A stretch of 64,000 bases of DNA from Saprospiraceae bacterium. GTDB taxonomy: Bacteria > Bacteroidota > Bacteroidia > Chitinophagales > Saprospiraceae. The stretch covers positions 1-64,000 of the forward strand of contig JADJTQ010000012.1 of assembly GCA_016711125.1 (NCBI GenBank), given 5' to 3'. Below are positions 60,080 through 64,000 of the stretch, piece after piece. The notes below the pieces were generated by a model that saw only the letters and a program-made list of their open reading frames with translations, did no database searches and was not told the DNA's origin. Position numbers and translations under genes: made by a program. Every line of letters starts with the position of its first letter. Positions within the stretch are counted from its first letter, which is position 1.

Positions 60080-60164
60080 TACCCGGGGCGGGAATCGAAC
60101 CCGCACGGCCTCAACGGCCACAGGATTTTAAGTCCTGCGTGTCTACCAATTCCACCACCCGGGC
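60080..60164 (-). tRNA. tRNA-Leu (anticodon TAA)
   Basis: An 85-base cloverleaf on the minus strand. The acceptor gcccggg pairs with cccgggt (G1-U72 wobble) and the discriminator is A. The D-arm lies in ggtggaattggtagac; the anticodon stem-loop reads gcaggacttaaaatcctg with anticodon TAA. A long variable arm (tggccgttgaggccg) follows, as expected of a class II tRNA, and the T-arm is gcgggttcgattcccgc. No CCA is encoded. It forms the boundary between the repeat-rich island and the core genes. Its 3' end is copied six times in the island and its 5' half recurs next door. Confidence 0.96.
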
Positions 60165-60212
60165 AAATTGGGTACTTTTCTAAAAGACTAACATTTTCAA
60201 ATTCCAAGCTTC

Positions 60213-60522
60213 AGCAGGACTTTCCTGCGTGCCTGCCCGTCCGTAGCTTCAGCGAAGGAGGGTCTACCAATTCCACCACCCGGGCAAATTGGGTACTTTA
60301 TTAAGAGTCAAGATTTGTCAAATCAAGCATTAAGCAGGACTTTCCTGCGTGCCTGCCCGTCCGTAGCAAAGCGAAGGCGGGTCTACCAATTCCACCACCC
60401 GGCGTCGTCCGCCTTAGCTTTCTCTGATCGCCGGAACCTTGGTGAAGGCGGTAGCGTCGGCGGGCAAATTAGGTACTATTGAAGAGTCAAGTTTTGTCAA
60501 ATTATCACCAGCAGGACTTTAC
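60213..60522 (-). repeat. Tandem tRNA-Leu 5'-half fragments with a 31-bp insert
   Basis: The block gtctaccaattccaccaccc (complement of the tRNA 5' end) occurs at 60141 in the gene and again at 60262 and 60381, periods 121 and 119. In both extra copies a 31-bp GC-rich insert (gcctgcccgtccgtagc...gg) separates it from cctgcgt, the start of the anticodon stem. The anticodon loop is gone (gcaggactttcctgc). A fourth, more altered unit lies at 60403-60522. The spacer caaattgggtact also repeats. These units cannot make a tRNA. Confidence 0.85.
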
Positions 60523-60711
60523 CCGCGGTTGTGCACAGTCATGGCTCTTCGCCGGTACACCTACCATGTAAGATAAAGTTCATGTAGCTGCAGCTTAGCC
60601 GTGAAGCTAATAAAGAATGCCAGGCACTACCAGGCATACTTGTCATTTAGACTAAGTTCCGTTTTTTACTCCAGAACTCAAGGAGTATGCAAGAACGTGA
60701 TCTCCCGCTTC
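60523..60711. other. Intergenic
   Basis: Short stretch downstream of rpsU. No clear terminator or gene. Confidence 0.4.
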
Positions 60712-60906
60712 TTACATGGAAGTGACGATCAACCGCTTCAGTTTGTATCTGGCTTTTAAGATCTCGTTGCGCCTCTCCACCGAAGGTTTTGAAAAATGCT
60801 TACGCTCGCGCAATTCGTTCATAACACCAATTCGCCGATGCTTTTGCTTATAGCGCTTGAGGGCCCTGTCGATGGTCTCTCCGTCTTTTACATTGATAAT
60901 GATCAT
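60712..60906 (-). CDS. rpsU: 30S ribosomal protein S21
   Basis: A complete 64-residue S21: MIIINVKDGETIDRALKRYK opens the conserved core, followed by ELRERKHFSKPSVERRNEI and a basic C-terminus (KARYKLKRL). S21 binds the 30S platform near the anti-Shine-Dalgarno end. In Bacteroidota it is linked to the rarity of SD-led genes. It is a core gene, marking the return to ordinary chromosome beyond the tRNA-Leu. Confidence 0.97.
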   Translation of the reverse strand: MIIINVKDGETIDRALKRYKQKHRRIGVMNELRERKHFSKPSVERRNEILKARYKLKRLIVTSM

Positions 60907-60996
60907 ATATACGTACCTTTAAATATGGGCCGCAAAGATATGTCTTTTGTCTTTTTTTACAAGAAAAATTAGAGGCTTTTTCCAGGAAACATCAAG

Positions 60997-62024
60997 CTAT
61001 TGGTACCTCCGATAGTACTCCCGAAATGAGATCATCTTCTGTTGCTCCTCGTCATACAGATTGTTGGTAATACACTTGAGACTTTCCTTAAATCCAATGG
61101 TCGGCACATACAACTGAAAGACTGGATTTTCCCGGGCACATCGCTCAAGATTATAGTTTGGTATCTTCGAATTGAGATGATGAATATGGTGAAAACCTAT
61201 GTTGCCGGTTAACCATTGGAACACTCTTGGTAGCTTATAGTAAGTGCTCCCACGGATGCTGGCCAAAAGGTGATCCCACTGATCTTTCCAGCGCATGTAG
61301 GTTTCCTCATGCTGATGTTGAACATAAAAAAACCAAAAGCAACTACTGAAAAAACGAAGATGATGGAAAGTTGTACCACAAAGAATTCGCGCCATCCCAA
61401 AAGCCAACCGAGTAGCATGTAGATGGCTATCATAATCAGGTTATTCCAAATCTGCGATTTTCTGACCGCCTCCCAGCCCTTAAACCGAAAAAAAGGATAA
61501 CGGTTGGAAATCGTAAAATAGATCACCGGAGTCAAGAGGAAGAGAAAAACCGGATTGCGGAATACCCTGTACCCAAAGCGTTTAGCCCGGTTACTCTCTT
61601 TAAATTCTTTAACAGTCAAAAAGTTAATATCACCTACATTTCGATGCTCCAACTGGCCGGCATGACCATGATGGAAACTGTGTACTCTCGACCAATATTT
61701 GTAGGGTAGTGAAGTAAAAATACTGCAGACAAAACCAATGATATTATTCCATTTTTTGGACTTTAGAAAGGATTGATGTCCGCAGTCATGTTGAATGATA
61801 AACAGCCTCACCAGGAAAAAGCCGTTAATCAACCCTAAAGCCAGGGTCAGCCAAACTGACCATTTCAACGAAAAATACATCAAAACCCAGAGTCCGATAA
61901 ATGGTAACAAGGTGTTCAATATCTGGACAACTGCCTTCGTGGAATCCGGCTGAGAATATTTGATAACAATCTTTTGCCAGCCGTGCAAGGCTTCTTTTAT
62001 TTCCTTTTCCTGCATAGAGTGCAA
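60997..62024 (-). CDS. Fatty acid desaturase, one frameshift
   Basis: A membrane di-iron desaturase of about 340 residues. The three histidine boxes are present: HDCGH near residue 79, HSFHHGHAG near 113, and HHIHHLNSKIPNY near 275. Membrane segments lie at about 38-60, 65-77 and 190-245. The frame from 62024 fails after FGFFMFN, and a T7 run near 61329 (minus strand) accounts for it: the other frame continues WFFYVQHQHEETYMRWKDQW. The enzyme adds double bonds to acyl chains of membrane lipids. The start could also be the second Met (62015). Likely intact in the organism. Confidence 0.88.
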
Positions 62025-62093
62025 AATTAAGCATTTTGTGCCTGTAAATCAAACGACTGGCATGATAGCATTCAAACGGGAATCACCTTATTT

Positions 62094-62849
62094 TTAGTAG
62101 GTGGCTCGGCCTCCAGACAAATCGAATACAAAAGCAGTGTTGAAGCTGGCTTCTTTAGATACGATCCAGGTAGAGATTGCAGCAGTTTCTTCGATGGTAC
62201 CCAAACGCCCCATGGGTATTTTGCTGGTCATATAGGCCATGGTATCTGGATGGGTGTCAAGATTCATCGGAGTAGCAATCACAGCCGGAGCCAGGCCATT
62301 GACCGTAATACCGGTTTGAGCGTATTCCTTGCCGATGCCCTTCACCAGGCCCATGACTCCTGACTTGCTGGCTGCATAACCCGACATTCCGGGGTTGCCC
62401 TCCTTGCCACCGATGGAGGCGATTAGTAGTATTCGGCCATAATTATTTTTCAGCATATGCGGAATACTAAACTTGGTCATCAGGAAAGAGCCATTTAAAT
62501 TAATATCGACCACTTTCTTAAAATCTTCGTACGAGTAGTCGGTGATTTTGATCGCATTAGGCCCGGCAACTCCGGCACAGTTTACCATGATGTCAAGCCT
62601 CCCGTGCTGCTCAACTACCTCATCAATTGCTGCTTTCACCCCTTTATCATCGGTGATGTCTACCCTCATTGTACCTACCTTCAATCCCTGGTTATAGAAT
62701 GTTTCTGTAGCTTTCTGTAAATCATCCGCCAGTACATCGAACAAAACCACAGTACCTCCTTCACGCGCAATACGCTCTCCAATCCCCTCACCAATACCCC
62801 TGGCACCGCCAGTGATGATCGCCACCTGACCTTCAAACCGCTTATTCAT
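62094..62849 (-). CDS. SDR family oxidoreductase (FabG-like)
   Basis: About 251 residues from MNKRFEGQVAIITGGARGIG; the open frame extends 17 codons upstream, but this start is conventional. GGARGIGEGIG is the cofactor loop, NCAGVAG the NNAG-type motif, and the catalytic Ser is in ILLIASIGGKEG. GYAASKSGVMGLVKG holds the Tyr-Lys pair. ATPMNLDTHPD and DLSGGRATY close the fold. A classical SDR reducing or oxidising a hydroxyl or keto group; the substrate cannot be told. It lies 70 bases before the desaturase on the same strand. Confidence 0.9.
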   Translation of the reverse strand: MNKRFEGQVAIITGGARGIGEGIGERIAREGGTVVLFDVLADDLQKATETFYNQGLKVGTMRVDITDDKGVKAAIDEVVEQHGRLDIMVNCAGVAGPNAIKITDYSYEDFKKVVDINLNGSFLMTKFSIPHMLKNNYGRILLIASIGGKEGNPGMSGYAASKSGVMGLVKGIGKEYAQTGITVNGLAPAVIATPMNLDTHPDTMAYMTSKIPMGRLGTIEETAAISTWIVSKEASFNTAFVFDLSGGRATY

Positions 62850-63326
62850 ATGATTATTTTCTTTTATGGGCTGAAAATACTCTAATTGTGAAATAATCAA
62901 GCCATATTGCCGTTACGTTTTCATATTGACTTGCCGAAAGGTATCCATCTTACGAATTGTATCCGCTGATTTCAGCTTCGAATACGCTCAGTTAATCTTA
63001 GAAACCATAGAACCGATGATGCGTATTATCTTTTTCCTTATCTGCCTTTTATTAATTTTAATAGCGGCAGGCGCCTAACACTGGTAGAGTTGTCACCCCT
63101 CATCTCCGCTTCATTGGCCTGGTTCAAGTGCGACAGCTCAGTGGCCAGAATGCCCGTACGGTAGTGGAGATCTCACCCGTCACGTCGCGTTATATTGGAT
63201 TGGCTTAAGCGTGATGCCTCAACTGCCAGAATACATTCCTCAAAATTTCGTGACAAGAATCCAGAATTCGTAATTGAATAATGGAGAATTCTCTATATTT
63301 GCAGCCCCAAGATAGTAATTCCCTGT
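62850..63326. other. Intergenic with a degenerate 60-base direct repeat
   Basis: At about 63096-63160 and 63173-63238 two blocks of similar text occur (tcaccc..tca..tcgc.t.att..., ending in tgccagaat or tggccagaat). No gene beyond a 20-codon frame (63016) is seen. Confidence 0.45.
63016..63078 (+). CDS. Possible 20-aa membrane peptide
   Basis: ATG ATG then a frame reading MMRIIFFLICLLLILIAAGA and a stop: almost a single hydrophobic helix. It could be a real small membrane protein or the start of a lost signal-peptide gene. There is no support beyond composition. Confidence 0.25.
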   Translation: MMRIIFFLICLLLILIAAGA

Positions 63327-63399
<73 letters not shown>

Positions 63400-63401
63400 C
63401 A

Positions 63402-63435
63402 AAGCCACTTAGTCAGTTGATTGAGTGGCTTTTTA
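63402..63435 (+). terminator. Terminator of tRNA-Gly
   Basis: Stem AAGCCACT / AGTGGCTT with a loop of about 14 bases and five Ts, three bases past the tRNA. It lies just beyond the stop of the opposite-strand reductase and could serve it too. Confidence 0.85.
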
Positions 63436-63437
63436 GT

Positions 63438-64000
63438 TTACCACTGCTGATGCACCAGTGGTTTTATAAGTTGACCATAAACCTTATCAATCGCCTGTTT
63501 TTCTTCCTGGGTTAGTCCTTTCATTTCCACAGCACCTACGTTGTCAACAACTTGGTCAACCCGGCTTGCGCCAGGAATAATCGTACTGACTTCCGGAAAA
63601 TCAAGGATCCATCGAAGTGCGAGGTGAACCATGTTTTCAGGCTGGATCGGATCTTTCAGAGCCTGCACTGCTTTAAGTGCCAGTGCATAGGGTATACCAG
63701 AAAATGTCTCTCCCTTATCAAAACGGGCTCCTTCACGGTTGAAAGACCGGTGATCATCGATTCCGAATGATGTAGTCTGATCATATTTGCCACTTAACAA
63801 TCCACTCGCAAGCGGTACCCTGACTATGATGCCCACATTTTTTCTGGCTGCTTCCTGAAAAAAGTTCTGCAGGCCTCTGCCTGAATATATTAAAGATGAT
63901 TTGTACGCTGGTGACATTGGGGTACTCCAGACTCTTAAGCCCTTCTTCGACTTTCTGCACACTAACCCCAAGATTCAGTACTTTGCCCTCTTCCTTTAGC
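63438..64000 (-). CDS. Aldo/keto reductase, C-terminal part, frameshifted and cut by window edge
   Basis: The C-terminal 150 residues are open (FQEAARKNVGIIVRVPLASGLLSGKY, LALRWILDFPEVSTIIPGAS) and match the last strands and NADPH-binding loop of aldo/keto reductases. Upstream the correct frame reads KVLNLGVSVQKVEEGLKSLE and VTSVQIIFNIFRQRPAELF. A T6 run near 63857, one T too long, separates the two. The N-terminal half, including the catalytic Tyr and Lys, lies beyond 64000. Confidence 0.87.

Noticed and set aside
60213..60402. Additional tRNA-Leu genes
   Set aside because: Only the 5' half is present, interrupted by an insert and lacking an anticodon loop, so no cloverleaf can form.

Overview
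The window looks like the chromosome of a Bacteroidota bacterium, probably near the Saprospiria/Chitinophagia. The evidence is T9SS-type C-terminal sorting domains on secreted proteins, signal peptides ending in ...AQ, ASPIC/UnbV and reg_prop propeller proteins, an S21 gene, and promoter-like TAnnTTTG boxes. Placement below phylum is inference. The sequence carries an unusually high number of one-base indels, mostly in homopolymers. At least twenty otherwise good genes are split this way. I give the restored span and mark the break; many breaks may be sequencing errors rather than decay.

Region 1 (0-12 kb) is mixed and loosely packed: a repeat-rich surface protein, decayed unknown DNA, a fasciclin protein, an Rpn-type nuclease, a Tat-exported galactonate-dehydratase-like enzyme, a truncated Uma2 gene, a sugar-lactone oxidase, a sulfotransferase, and a cluster of about seven small palindromic repeats (11.48-11.92 kb). 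Region 2 (12-19 kb) has a large FG-GAP/ASPIC protein, a methyltransferase, a decayed partial copy of the ASPIC gene, and a secreted protein with an S74 chaperone and a T9SS tail.

Region 3 (19.7-37.9 kb) is a surface-polysaccharide locus. It holds a giant sulfotransferase/coiled-coil/GT2-GT2 fusion, an ABC-2 exporter permease without its ATPase, a CDP-paratose-epimerase-like SDR, an FkbM methyltransferase, two more GT2 enzymes, two multi-pass GT-C-like membrane proteins, WbqC, a second sulfotransferase, two methyltransferases, an RffA-like aminotransferase and GtrA. Together these suggest a sulfated, methylated glycan with amino sugars, exported across the inner membrane. Region 4 (38-47.5 kb) carries secreted proteins: two S74-type proteins, a reprolysin-like metalloprotease, a ceramidase-family hydrolase and a beta-helix protein.

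Region 5 (47.6-60.2 kb) is the most unusual part. It is an island ending at an intact tRNA-Leu(TAA). Six copies of the tRNA 3' end, exact or degenerate, punctuate it. Three same-strand copies of a small GIY-YIG endonuclease each start just beyond such a copy. Cargo between them includes a RelE/HigB-like toxin, an XRE antitoxin and a possible SecB-like third gene; an IS91-like transposase with a tyrosine recombinase; a broken propeller/adenylate-cyclase gene; and a 1.7-kb segment (secreted protein with a G2-like self-processing domain) present twice, once decayed. On the other side of the tRNA lie tandem fragments of the tRNA 5' half carrying a 31-bp insert. Beyond 60.7 kb the content is ordinary core: rpsU, a fatty-acid desaturase, an SDR, tRNA-Gly and an aldo/keto reductase cut by the window edge.
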